Source: UBA8401 sp041665525 (GTDB lineage: Bacteria > Bacteroidota > Ignavibacteria > UBA10030 > UBA8401). From it: a DNA stretch of 64,000 nt. The stretch covers positions 92,553 through 156,552 of the forward strand of contig JBAYIS010000006.1 of the NCBI GenBank assembly GCA_041665525.1, read 5' to 3'. Shown here in pieces: positions 36,114 to 44,432 of the stretch. The notes beneath the pieces are model-generated. The model was not told where the DNA came from. It saw only the letters and a list, made by a program, of their open reading frames with translations, and made no database searches. Within the stretch, counting starts at the first letter, position 1; every line of letters starts with the position of its first letter. A program made the translations under genes and the position numbers.

Positions 36114-36806
36114 ATGACACTCCCATTAGTCCTGAAAACACTCCGTTCCCTTGGCACGAAGAAAAATGTCGAGGGAATGAAACGATACGGCATCCACACG
36201 ATTAAAGCGTTTGGTGCCTCGACTCCGGCAGTACGTTCTCTTGCAAAAAAAATCGGGGTAAATCATGATCTCGCATTGGCATTGTGGAATAGCGGGTACC
36301 ATGATGCTAAGATTCTCGCGGCACTTATTGCGGATCCTCATTTGGCGACATTAAGTATGCTCGATCAATGGGCAAGAGACCTGGAGAATTGGGCGCAATG
36401 TGATGCTTGTTGCGCTGAATATTTTCAGAAAACGAAATTTGCCCACCAATTGCCGTTTCGTTGGTCGCCCAATACAAAAGAGTTTGTCCGCCGTGCGGGA
36501 ATTGTGATGATTGCGGTAATGTCTGTGCATCATAAAAGAACTGACGATGCTGAATTTGAAAAATTCTTTCCGCTGCTTCGATTGTATGCCTCAGACGAAA
36601 GGAATTTCGTGAAAAAAGCTGTGAATTGGTCACTGCGGCAAGTAGGAAAACGCAACCTCCGGCTGCATAAAAAATCCATTGCACTTGCAAAAGAAATTCT
36701 CAACATTCCATCGCCCTCGGCACGATGGATCGCAAACGACACACTCAAAGAACTCCAGAATCCAAAAACGATTGCAATGATAAAACGAAGGAAGGGAAAT
36801 CCATGA
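36114..36806 (+). CDS. DNA alkylation repair (AlkD-like HEAT-repeat) protein
   Basis: 230 residues from ATG 36114; a longer in-frame reading enters the divergent MFS gene. All-helical HEAT-like protein: KNVEGMKRYGIHTIKAFGAS, LALALWNSGYHDAKILAALI, the DLENWAQCDACC segment (aligned with the W-x-x-x-D active-site stretch of AlkD), and NFVKKAVNWSLRQVGKRN. AlkD glycosylases remove bulky cationic N3/N7 alkyl purines without base flipping. Catalytic competence is plausible, not proven. Its stop overlaps the next start (ATGA). Confidence 0.83.
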   Translation: MTLPLVLKTLRSLGTKKNVEGMKRYGIHTIKAFGASTPAVRSLAKKIGVNHDLALALWNSGYHDAKILAALIADPHLATLSMLDQWARDLENWAQCDACCAEYFQKTKFAHQLPFRWSPNTKEFVRRAGIVMIAVMSVHHKRTDDAEFEKFFPLLRLYASDERNFVKKAVNWSLRQVGKRNLRLHKKSIALAKEILNIPSPSARWIANDTLKELQNPKTIAMIKRRKGNP

Positions 36807-38116
36807 AATTCAATGATATCGACCGCCGCTCATTCCTTTCCAATGTTGGCAAAGGATTGGGACTTGCTACGCTTTCGTCAGCATATATAATGTCTCTACA
36901 GAATCAATTGTTAGCACATGTGAAGGATCATGAATATTTGTTGCCTGAAGAAAGTGCCGGGAATGAGGATTTTTGGTTTCCCATTCAACAATCGTTCTCC
37001 ATTTCCCGCGGTGTTATCAACTTCAATAATGGCGGTGTTTCCCCTTCGCCCAGAATCGTAACTGAAGCACTCGTTCGGTATCAATGGCAACAAGAAGACC
37101 TCACCGCCTATACAATGTGGCAGATTCTACAGCCGCAAGTGGAAACGATCCGAACTGGACTTTCGGAATTGTTTGGATGCGATCGTGAAGAAATAGCCAT
37201 CACCCGAAATGCTTCGGAATCTTTGGAAATTCTATTAATGGGTTTGGATCTCCGGTCCGGAGACGAAATAGTAACGACAACTCAGGATTATCCCCGCATG
37301 CTCACGACTTTAAGACAACGTGAAATAAGGGAGGGAATTTCATTAAAAATGGTCAAAATCCCTGTCCCGGCCAAAACAGATCAGGAAATAGTTGATGCAT
37401 TTGAAAGAGGGATCAGTGCTAAAACTAAAGTCATTCTTCTATGCCATCAAATTAATCTGACAGGTCAGATTCTGCCGGTAAAAAAAATCTGTGAAATTTC
37501 TAAATCAAAGGGGATAGAGGTGATTGTAGACGGAGCACATTCATTTGCTCAAATTGATTTTAAAAGAAAAGATGTCGGCTGCGATTACTATGGTGTGAGT
37601 CTTCATAAATGGCTTTATGCACCAAAAGGGACCGGACTACTGTTTATTAAAAAGGAAAAGATCGAAAAGATCTGGCCGTTAATGGCGGCTGAAAAAGCAC
37701 AATCGACGAATATCCGGAAATATGAAGAAATTGGGACAAATTCTATTGCACCAAAACTGGCAATAGGTGAAGCTCTTGCATATCATAATGGAATTGGGAG
37801 CAAGCGTAAAGAGATGAGATTGCGGTATTTGAGCCGATATTGGATGAATAACTTAAAAAACATTCCCAAAGTGTTTTTTAATACATCTTTCGACGATCAT
37901 TTCTCCTGCGCGATCGGGAATTTTGGAATTGAAGGAGTAGAACCGATAGAAATCTACGGACATTTAATGTCTAAGCATAAAATTTACACGACGCCTATAA
38001 TTCATGATGAATTTAAGGGTATTCGTATTACTCCTAACCTTTACACAACCACCCAGGAATTGGATCGTTTTTGCGAAATTATAAATGAAATCGCAAAAAA
38101 TGGCATTCCAAAATAA
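36803..38116 (+). CDS. Class V aminotransferase with Tat-type signal (isopenicillin-N-epimerase-like)
   Basis: 437 residues from ATG 36803 (ATGA overlap with the AlkD-like gene; GGAAGGG upstream). N-terminus DRRSFLSNVGKGLGLATLSSAYIM is a twin-arginine signal, implying export of the folded, PLP-loaded enzyme. PLP fold: ITRNASESLEILL, IVDGAHSFAQIDF (D243, H246) and the Schiff-base lysine K269 in GVSLHKWLYAPKGTG. Related to CefD-like epimerases and cysteine-desulfurase-like enzymes; the HKW context argues against a housekeeping NifS. Substrate unknown. Confidence 0.82.
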   Translation: MKFNDIDRRSFLSNVGKGLGLATLSSAYIMSLQNQLLAHVKDHEYLLPEESAGNEDFWFPIQQSFSISRGVINFNNGGVSPSPRIVTEALVRYQWQQEDLTAYTMWQILQPQVETIRTGLSELFGCDREEIAITRNASESLEILLMGLDLRSGDEIVTTTQDYPRMLTTLRQREIREGISLKMVKIPVPAKTDQEIVDAFERGISAKTKVILLCHQINLTGQILPVKKICEISKSKGIEVIVDGAHSFAQIDFKRKDVGCDYYGVSLHKWLYAPKGTGLLFIKKEKIEKIWPLMAAEKAQSTNIRKYEEIGTNSIAPKLAIGEALAYHNGIGSKRKEMRLRYLSRYWMNNLKNIPKVFFNTSFDDHFSCAIGNFGIEGVEPIEIYGHLMSKHKIYTTPIIHDEFKGIRITPNLYTTTQELDRFCEIINEIAKNGIPK

Positions 38117-38191
38117 TCGTTAACCCACCTCGTCAATTGTCCTTTAATTACCCGTTTTCAAAAATGTAACCCATCAATACACACTAATAAG

Positions 38192-38250
38192 TTATTAGAA
38201 TACTTTAATGTGCTTAAAGTCATGCGATAATATTATTAAAATACTCTAAT
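38192..38250. promoter_or_regulatory. Two tandem ATTA-N8-TAAT dyads upstream of the regulator gene
   Basis: TTATTAGAATACTTTAAT (38192-38209) and TTATTAAAATACTCTAAT (38233-38250): 16 of 18 bases identical, 41 bp apart (close to four helical turns). Each is an imperfect dyad ATTA-N8-TAAT. They lie 88-146 bp before the MerR-like gene start and may be its own operators. The rest of the 221-bp gap is AT-rich without other clear structure. Confidence 0.45.
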
Positions 38251-38337
38251 TCATTCAATGTTGTAAGGCTTTTTTTAATTATCTACCTTGCTAGTAGAAA
38301 ATAGTTCAAACCGCTCATTTATTATTTTGAGGAAGTT

Positions 38338-39234
38338 ATGGGAGAAGTTCTTTTTACCACCAATGATGTCGCGACAATACTTCGTGTAGACAAATCCACA
38401 GTAAAGCGGTGGACAGATGAAGGAAAACTGAAGTGTTTCCGTACGCCTGGCGGTCACCGGAAATTCAGGTCTGAAGATCTGTATGATTTCATAGCAGCGC
38501 ATAATTACGGAAACCTCTCCTTGCAATCTCTTCCGCAAATCATGAGCGATGAAATGATTATCCGGTCGATTATACACAAAAAGGAATTTAATGTCCTTCA
38601 CTCCGTTTGCTTTTCAGCAGCTATCAAAGGAAAGAAGCAAGAGATCCTTTCTCTTTTCAGCGAGAGTATCAGTGGCGGACTTACCCTTACCGGAATCTTT
38701 GATCACATCGTTCGTCCGACCGTGAAGAAGCTCGGCCTCCTTTTATCTCAGGGAAAAATATCCGTCAGTGAATTCCACCTTGCACAGAACGTGATAACCG
38801 CTTCGATCATCCAGCTGAATGATTCCGTTAAGAAACAACCCCGTAATCAAAAAACTGTCGTGTGCGCGTCCATCGATAACGGAAAAAATGAAATGGAATT
38901 GGTTGCAGTCATCACAATGCTGGAATTGAACGGATTTACAGCATTAAATCTCGGATCAGGAATCAGTGCTGAAGAGATTAATCAATTCCTGGTGAGAACG
39001 AAACCATTCGCCGTCTGCCTCCACACTTCCTTTACAGAAAATGCGGAAAAGCTGGTGAGTGAATTGAAAAAAGTTGCTGCCATTGCTAAAGCCTGTGGAG
39101 CGCATTGTATCGTTGCGGGAAATGCGTTTGATCGTAACGAGGTGAAACAATTAGACGATGTGAAATTCTGCGGCACCTATGAAGAAATTGGAACGATGCA
39201 ATTTGGAAATGTAAAATCAAATGTAAAACAATAA
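38338..39234 (+). CDS. MerR/excisionase-HTH regulator with B12-binding-fold sensor lacking the cobalamin histidine
   Basis: 298 residues; strong ribosome site GAGGAAG. Residues 4-52 are a MerR-type HTH (FTTNDVATILRVDKSTVKRW, RTPGGHRKFRSEDL). Residues about 75-160 are the helical B12-binding_2 cap and 172-295 the Rossmann-like B12-binding fold, giving the CarA/CarH/LitR layout. The ligand histidine of the G-E/D-x-H motif is missing: the aligned stretch is CASIDNGKNEMELVA with G182 in its place. It may bind cobalamin without His ligation or sense something else. Sits 129 bp upstream of the surface-protein cluster on the same strand and is its likely regulator. Confidence 0.85.
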   Translation: MGEVLFTTNDVATILRVDKSTVKRWTDEGKLKCFRTPGGHRKFRSEDLYDFIAAHNYGNLSLQSLPQIMSDEMIIRSIIHKKEFNVLHSVCFSAAIKGKKQEILSLFSESISGGLTLTGIFDHIVRPTVKKLGLLLSQGKISVSEFHLAQNVITASIIQLNDSVKKQPRNQKTVVCASIDNGKNEMELVAVITMLELNGFTALNLGSGISAEEINQFLVRTKPFAVCLHTSFTENAEKLVSELKKVAAIAKACGAHCIVAGNAFDRNEVKQLDDVKFCGTYEEIGTMQFGNVKSNVKQ

Positions 39235-39268
39235 GTTTAACAATTATAAACAAATAAAGGAAACGACA

Positions 39269-39289
39269 ATGCACAACAAACCTCCGTAA
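39269..39289 (+). other. Possible leader mini-ORF (MHNKPP-stop)
   Basis: ATG 39269 with AAAGG eight bases upstream encodes six residues ending Pro-Pro before TAA, inside the 129-base leader of the surface cluster. Pro-Pro next to a stop is a known poor ribosome context. Very short, so it may be chance. Confidence 0.25.
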
Positions 39290-39363
39290 AAAAAGAAGTG
39301 TAGTAATAAAAAACAACAACAATAAAAACATTTTAACACAACAACCACATAAGGAGTAACATC

Positions 39364-41241
39364 ATGAAGAACACAAAGTTCTTTCGAGTAGCAGCACTGG
39401 CCGCAATAGCCGTTCTGTTCATTGCTTCAGTGCAGCAAGCATTTGCTGTCGGAACGCGTGCCGGTTCCAAAATCAGTGCCGTCGCATCCATCAGCTATAA
39501 AGACAAAAACAACGGCGGTAGTTATTCAACGGCCGATACCGTTGCCGTGTATGTTGCCCATAAGCCGGCTACTGCCATCAACATCGTCGAAAGCAATCTT
39601 GAAGGATATGACGGTGCTTATGTCGTCTATCGTTTGCTTGTGACCAACGCCGGAAACGGCGGCGACCGATTCGCCATACTTCCGAGCATCACTGCGTCAG
39701 GACTTGTTGACAGTCTGTTTCTGTATTCCAATGCAGAGTTGACTGATGCGCTCATTCAGAAAACAGCTCAGTATTATGTAATGCGCGATTCCATCGGACC
39801 GGATGCAACCGACACCATTTTCGCAAAGATCAATCTTACAGACAATGCGAATGCATTCTCTTTGACAAGTGCTTCAACACAGTCGATTGCATTCACATCA
39901 CGGTCAACGGCATCCAACAGCGGTACACCGGGTGTCGATACAACGTATCAAAATGATGATTTGGGATTACGTGTTGTGGATCCGGCCAACCTGAATTCTG
40001 CAACGGTCTCGGCTTCGCGGACGATCCTCGTGAAACAGTCCAAACTGACTGTCTATACGATTCCGACTTCCAATACATCCAGCTATCCGCGTCCCGGCGA
40101 TGCAGTGAAATACGGCATCAAGATCGTGAACAGCGGATTAGGCGGAGCACGGAATGTTGTTGTCACGTTCGGTTATCCGGCGAATATGTCGTTCCAGACA
40201 TCAACGAACTGGACAGGTTCCGGTCCAAGCACGTATTCACAATTCACGTCCGTTCCCGCGGGCGACTCTGTTGTTATCGCCGCAAGCGACAGTTTAAATC
40301 TTCTGCTTGCCGATCTGAATACAATCACCGAAGGAACAGTAAAAACGCCGACCGTCTCTATCGTTTATGACGATACGACGAACAGCGCGGGTATGACCGG
40401 CAGAACAAGGACACTGGCAAATTCACCGGAATCCTTTACCGTACGATTCAAATCATATTCTGCAACGATTGCGATGATCGACTCATCGGAAACTGCGGAA
40501 GCAGGAGACAGTGCAGTATTTGTCTACACCATCACCAACAATTCTAATGGTTATGACGCATACGACCTTCGTTTAAACAACATTTCTGAAGGTACATGGT
40601 CGTGGGAAGCATACAAGGACAACGGCAACAACACCTTCTCGCCGCTGCCGAATCAGGATACACTGTTCACCGATGACGGAAGCGGATATCGCTCCGGTGC
40701 GTACATTGCGAACGGTGCAGCGCTGCGATTGTATGTCCGCGCTTATGTCCCGAGCGGTTTGACTTCTTCTCAGGTTAACTTCAGTTATTTCGTTTCTTCG
40801 GCTCGCGATTCTGTCACTGCTGAAGACGATACACTGTCCGGTCAATTCTATCCTCAGATCCCCAACATTGTTGTCACGCGCTGGGTCGTTTTCAGTGATT
40901 CAATCGCGTTTGGTCCGGCGTCCATCGTCCCGGGTGACACCGCTACGTACTATGTTGAACTGACAAACACCGGTACAGGCCGTGCAAAGAATCTCGTACT
41001 GGTGGACAGCATTGCACAGTGGTCCAGTCTTACGGCTGAGCCTTCCTCGAATCCGGAAGTGTTTGTGTGGGATGGATCCAGCGAATACACAGTGAACACT
41101 ATTTCGACTGATCCAAGCACCACTGCAACAGGTATCGCCGGAACTACCGTTTCAAAATTCGATTACGGTTATAAGATGAACGTAGCCGAATTGTTAAACA
41201 GCCAGACACGCCGCTTGCGTTACAAAGTGACCGTGAACTAA
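39364..41241 (+). CDS. Secreted DUF11/Ig-like repeat protein A (first surface-cluster gene)
   Basis: 625 residues. Signal peptide with cleavage after about residue 28 (IASVQQAFA). A short N-terminal module starting VGTRAGSKISAVASISYKD is shared with the proteins at 49052 and 50755. Several DUF11/CARDB-like Ig domains follow (YRLLVTNAGNGGDRF, KYGIKIVNSGLGGARNVVVT, FVYTITNNSNGYDAYDL), and a terminal domain PGDTATYYVELTNTGTGRAKN ends in RYKVTVN. No cysteines or lipobox noted, so not a lipoprotein. Ribosome site AAGGAGTAACAT is the same as that of the gene at 47941. As the first gene with a strong ribosome site it may be the most abundant subunit. Confidence 0.85.
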   Translation: MKNTKFFRVAALAAIAVLFIASVQQAFAVGTRAGSKISAVASISYKDKNNGGSYSTADTVAVYVAHKPATAINIVESNLEGYDGAYVVYRLLVTNAGNGGDRFAILPSITASGLVDSLFLYSNAELTDALIQKTAQYYVMRDSIGPDATDTIFAKINLTDNANAFSLTSASTQSIAFTSRSTASNSGTPGVDTTYQNDDLGLRVVDPANLNSATVSASRTILVKQSKLTVYTIPTSNTSSYPRPGDAVKYGIKIVNSGLGGARNVVVTFGYPANMSFQTSTNWTGSGPSTYSQFTSVPAGDSVVIAASDSLNLLLADLNTITEGTVKTPTVSIVYDDTTNSAGMTGRTRTLANSPESFTVRFKSYSATIAMIDSSETAEAGDSAVFVYTITNNSNGYDAYDLRLNNISEGTWSWEAYKDNGNNTFSPLPNQDTLFTDDGSGYRSGAYIANGAALRLYVRAYVPSGLTSSQVNFSYFVSSARDSVTAEDDTLSGQFYPQIPNIVVTRWVVFSDSIAFGPASIVPGDTATYYVELTNTGTGRAKNLVLVDSIAQWSSLTAEPSSNPEVFVWDGSSEYTVNTISTDPSTTATGIAGTTVSKFDYGYKMNVAELLNSQTRRLRYKVTVN

Positions 41242-41251
41242 ATGTTGTTTC

Positions 41252-41281
41252 GGGACTGTCCTGAGTGATCGGGACAGTTCC
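41252..41281 (+). other. Intercistronic hairpin between surface genes A and B
   Basis: GGGACTGTCC (41252-41261) pairs with GGACAGTTCC (41272-41281) over ten bases including one G-U, loop of ten. No T run follows, so it is probably an mRNA-stability or attenuation element rather than a full terminator. It lies between the stop of A and the GTG of B. Confidence 0.6.
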
Positions 41282-41291
41282 GCTAAAGATC

Positions 41292-44200
41292 GTGAAAATA
41301 AAAACACTCACATATTATCTCATCGGACTTCTTCTGCTGGTTGCTGCAGCTCCTGCACAGCGGTTGAAGATCCAGTCGCCAGCCGACCAAACGATCAGCA
41401 TTCTGAATCGTCAAGCGGTGATTGTGAACGGTGCGCCGGGAATGAAATTGCAATTGCTGGTAAACGGCGTTGCAGTGGATTCCGGCGTTGTCCGTCCAGA
41501 CGGTGTGATCGATTTCATCGGTATTCCGGTCGAGACGGGAAAGAACACTTTCTTGGTGAAGGCGCTCGGAATGTTCCGGGATGTTGATTCCGTTACGATG
41601 TTCATCGCTGGAGAACCCCGGTCGATTGAGATTACCAGCACCGATTCCAATTTTGTTTCGGATGGCAGAAGTGTGTATCAATTTAAAGCAACTGTACGAG
41701 ATGAATTCGGCACGCCAATTCCAAACACGTATTCGATTTCCGTAAACAGCGAAGATCTTCAGATTTCCGGCAATGATAAAGATCCGTCAACCGAAGGCAT
41801 TCAAGCACCGATCGAAAACGGCGAGATCAGTTTCCGTGTGATCGCGCCGGAGTATTCGTCCACATCCACACTCGTGGCGAATTGGGGAAGTGTTAAAGGA
41901 GAAAAAGAGATCGAGTTCAACACACCGATTGTTCCGCTGATGATCGTCGGTTCTGCAGATGCGACTGGTTCGTTCTTATCAACAACAGGAAATCTGAACG
42001 GGCTGAAGAATAAAGGACAGATCGATTCCGGTTTCCATTCCGATGCCCGGGTTGCATTCTACGGACGCGGAACTGTGTTGGATAAATATTTATTGACAGC
42101 GTCCTATGACAACGAACGTCGTCAACGCGACCGGTTATTCCGCGATCTGGACCCCGATGTACTCTATTCCATCTACGGCGATAACAGCCGGCTGGATTAT
42201 ACCGCACAGACAAGTAATCCGTTCTTCGTGAAAATGGAACTGAACCGTTCGTATATGATGTTCGGTGATTTTAATACGGCATTCGGTCAGAATGAACTTG
42301 CACGCTACGACCGGACATTCACCGGCATTAACGGACATTATGAAACACGGCAAGACAAAGTGGATGCATTCGCGACCGTCACTGACCGCAAGGTAGTTCA
42401 GGACGAGATTCGAGGACAGGGAATTTCAGGATTTTACTTCCTCGGTTCCAGCAATGTGGTTCCCGGTTCTGAAAAAGTTCGCATCGAAACGCGAGACAAG
42501 CGACATAACGAAGTGATACTCGGCCGTGCGGGGAAATCACGGTTCGGTGATTATGATATCGATTATGCGCAAGGAACTCTCTTCTTCAAACAGCCGGTGC
42601 AAAGCATCGATGAATCCGGCAATCCAATGTATATCGTTGTCTCGTACGAATCACAGTCCGGTTTTCCGACGAATTATGTGACCGGTGTCCAGGGTGAACG
42701 GGAAGTGGTGAAGGGTCTCATCGTTGGAGCGACCGCAGTGACGGAAGAACGACAGCCGACGAATTATACGCTGCTCGGTTTCAATTCCCGGTATGCATAT
42801 CAAAATTCCTTCAATAGTTCTGTGGAAGTAGCCCGTGGTTCAGACGTGAACAACAGCGGCGCAGCATGGAATGTTGAAGTCGGCGGTTCGCCGGTGGAAC
42901 GGCTCAATATCCGATCCTATTTCCGGAAAGTGGAATCCGGATTTGTGAACCAGACTGCCGGCGCCGGCGGTTCATCGGAGATCGGTTCAACCAAGCACGG
43001 TGTCGGCGGAACATATGACGGATTGTTTGAAACAAAACTGACGACGGATTATTACCGTCAAGATCAGACTGCTGGCAATGCACATGTCACCGTCAATTCA
43101 ATTTCGGGAGGTGTGGAACGGGGCATTTCAACATTTGCGAACATAGCACTTCGCGCTGAACATCTGCAATATGAGAACGAACGGACCGATACGGCATTAA
43201 CGGAACAGCGCACTTCGACATTGGTCAATGCAAAATCATCCGTTCGTCTCACCGATCGTCTAAGCCTGACCGGAGAATATGAACAGAGTTTCAGCAGTTC
43301 TGCAAAAGACGCTGTAAAACCATCCAGCGGTGCGGTTGGTGCGGAATACAGGGTTTTGGATAATGTGACGCTCTCTGCTCAGCAACGTTTCTATATTGGA
43401 AACGGAAGCACAACAACATTCGGTATCGGATCCAATCTCGGTTACGGAACGACGATGACAGGACGATATGAAATCGGTAACGGCATCAGCGGTGAACGGA
43501 ATCAGGCAAGCATCGGATTGAAAAATACCACGAAGATCACTGACGAGGTTACCGGAAACATCGCCGTTGAACGGACACGCGCATTGGACCGCCAAGTTGC
43601 CGAAGCCAAAACAAGCGATAACGATGCAATCTCCGTCGGCATTGAATATCTTCCGAAACAGTCGTACAAAGCAGCAATCAAGGGCGAGTTTGCAAAAAAT
43701 ACCCAAGCGATCCGTCGTGTGCTGACATTCGGCGGTGATATTCGTATCGCGAACGATTTCACGCTGATCGATAAGATGACATATTATGAAGAGGAAAGAG
43801 CAGCGGCTCAATCAGCAAAGAATACGTTTGCGGACGGTTCTCTTTCCGCATATCAAATCGGGAATGTGCTCAGCGGCGGACTGATAAAGAAGTTTAACAA
43901 TGCGGTCGGACTAGCATATCGTCCAACGGAGTTCGACTGGCTGAATGCAATAGGAAAATTTGAAAAGAAGATCGAGTTCAATGGACTTATCAATCCCAAG
44001 ACTTTTGCCGATGTGAATATCGTTTCGATCCATTCGTTCGTCGAACCAGTGATCGGTTTGGAAATCGGAACTAAGTATGCAATGAAGTATGCTTCGGAAG
44101 AAGCCTTTGGCCTGAGTGCATCAACGATGACGGATTTCTATTTGGTTCGTGCAGAATACGATCTGCGATGGAATAATTTCGATGTTGCTTCAGAATATCG

Positions 44201-44429
44201 TATTTTACGCTCGCGCATCGTCGGTCAGGATAATTCAGCATCGATAAAGAACGGATACAGCGTAGAAGTCGGCAATGTTTTCTTCGAGAATATCCGGCTG
44301 GCAGCAGGATATAATTTTGTGGGGACGGAGGATAAGGACCTGGTCGGAAGAGATTACCAGTCAGCAGGTCCGTTCATCTCCATCCGTGCAAAATTCACGG
44401 AAAAGTTATTGAAGTATTTTGAGAACTAA
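41292..44429 (+). CDS. Large outer-membrane beta-barrel protein B with N-terminal Ig-like domain
   Basis: 1045 residues from GTG 41292, which gives a clean signal peptide (MKIKTLTYYLIGLLLLVAAA, then PAQ); a GTG at 41265 lies in the hairpin loop and adds nine residues. Residues about 25-100 and 105-210 are Ig-like (the second resembles Big_1: SDGRSVYQFKATVRDEFGTP). A conserved block near 285-440 (LDPDVLYSIYGDNS, MMFGDFNTAFGQNELARYD, YDIDYAQGTLFFKQPVQS) recalls large DUF11/OmpA-associated envelope proteins of other phyla. From about 460 the sequence alternates polar and hydrophobic residues in two-strand repeats, as in a barrel of twenty or more strands, ending PFISIRAKFTEKLLKYFEN. Likely the outer-membrane channel or anchor for its neighbours; inferred. 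Confidence 0.75.
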   Translation: MKIKTLTYYLIGLLLLVAAAPAQRLKIQSPADQTISILNRQAVIVNGAPGMKLQLLVNGVAVDSGVVRPDGVIDFIGIPVETGKNTFLVKALGMFRDVDSVTMFIAGEPRSIEITSTDSNFVSDGRSVYQFKATVRDEFGTPIPNTYSISVNSEDLQISGNDKDPSTEGIQAPIENGEISFRVIAPEYSSTSTLVANWGSVKGEKEIEFNTPIVPLMIVGSADATGSFLSTTGNLNGLKNKGQIDSGFHSDARVAFYGRGTVLDKYLLTASYDNERRQRDRLFRDLDPDVLYSIYGDNSRLDYTAQTSNPFFVKMELNRSYMMFGDFNTAFGQNELARYDRTFTGINGHYETRQDKVDAFATVTDRKVVQDEIRGQGISGFYFLGSSNVVPGSEKVRIETRDKRHNEVILGRAGKSRFGDYDIDYAQGTLFFKQPVQSIDESGNPMYIVVSYESQSGFPTNYVTGVQGEREVVKGLIVGATAVTEERQPTNYTLLGFNSRYAYQNSFNSSVEVARGSDVNNSGAAWNVEVGGSPVERLNIRSYFRKVESGFVNQTAGAGGSSEIGSTKHGVGGTYDGLFETKLTTDYYRQDQTAGNAHVTVNSISGGVERGISTFANIALRAEHLQYENERTDTALTEQRTSTLVNAKSSVRLTDRLSLTGEYEQSFSSSAKDAVKPSSGAVGAEYRVLDNVTLSAQQRFYIGNGSTTTFGIGSNLGYGTTMTGRYEIGNGISGERNQASIGLKNTTKITDEVTGNIAVERTRALDRQVAEAKTSDNDAISVGIEYLPKQSYKAAIKGEFAKNTQAIRRVLTFGGDIRIANDFTLIDKMTYYEEERAAAQSAKNTFADGSLSAYQIGNVLSGGLIKKFNNAVGLAYRPTEFDWLNAIGKFEKKIEFNGLINPKTFADVNIVSIHSFVEPVIGLEIGTKYAMKYASEEAFGLSASTMTDFYLVRAEYDLRWNNFDVASEYRILRSRIVGQDNSASIKNGYSVEVGNVFFENIRLAAGYNFVGTEDKDLVGRDYQSAGPFISIRAKFTEKLLKYFEN

Positions 44430-44432
44430 ATC

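Noticed and set aside
38117..38337. Cobalamin riboswitch upstream of the B12-fold regulator
   Set aside because: The region is short and AT-rich with no B12-box-like sequence.
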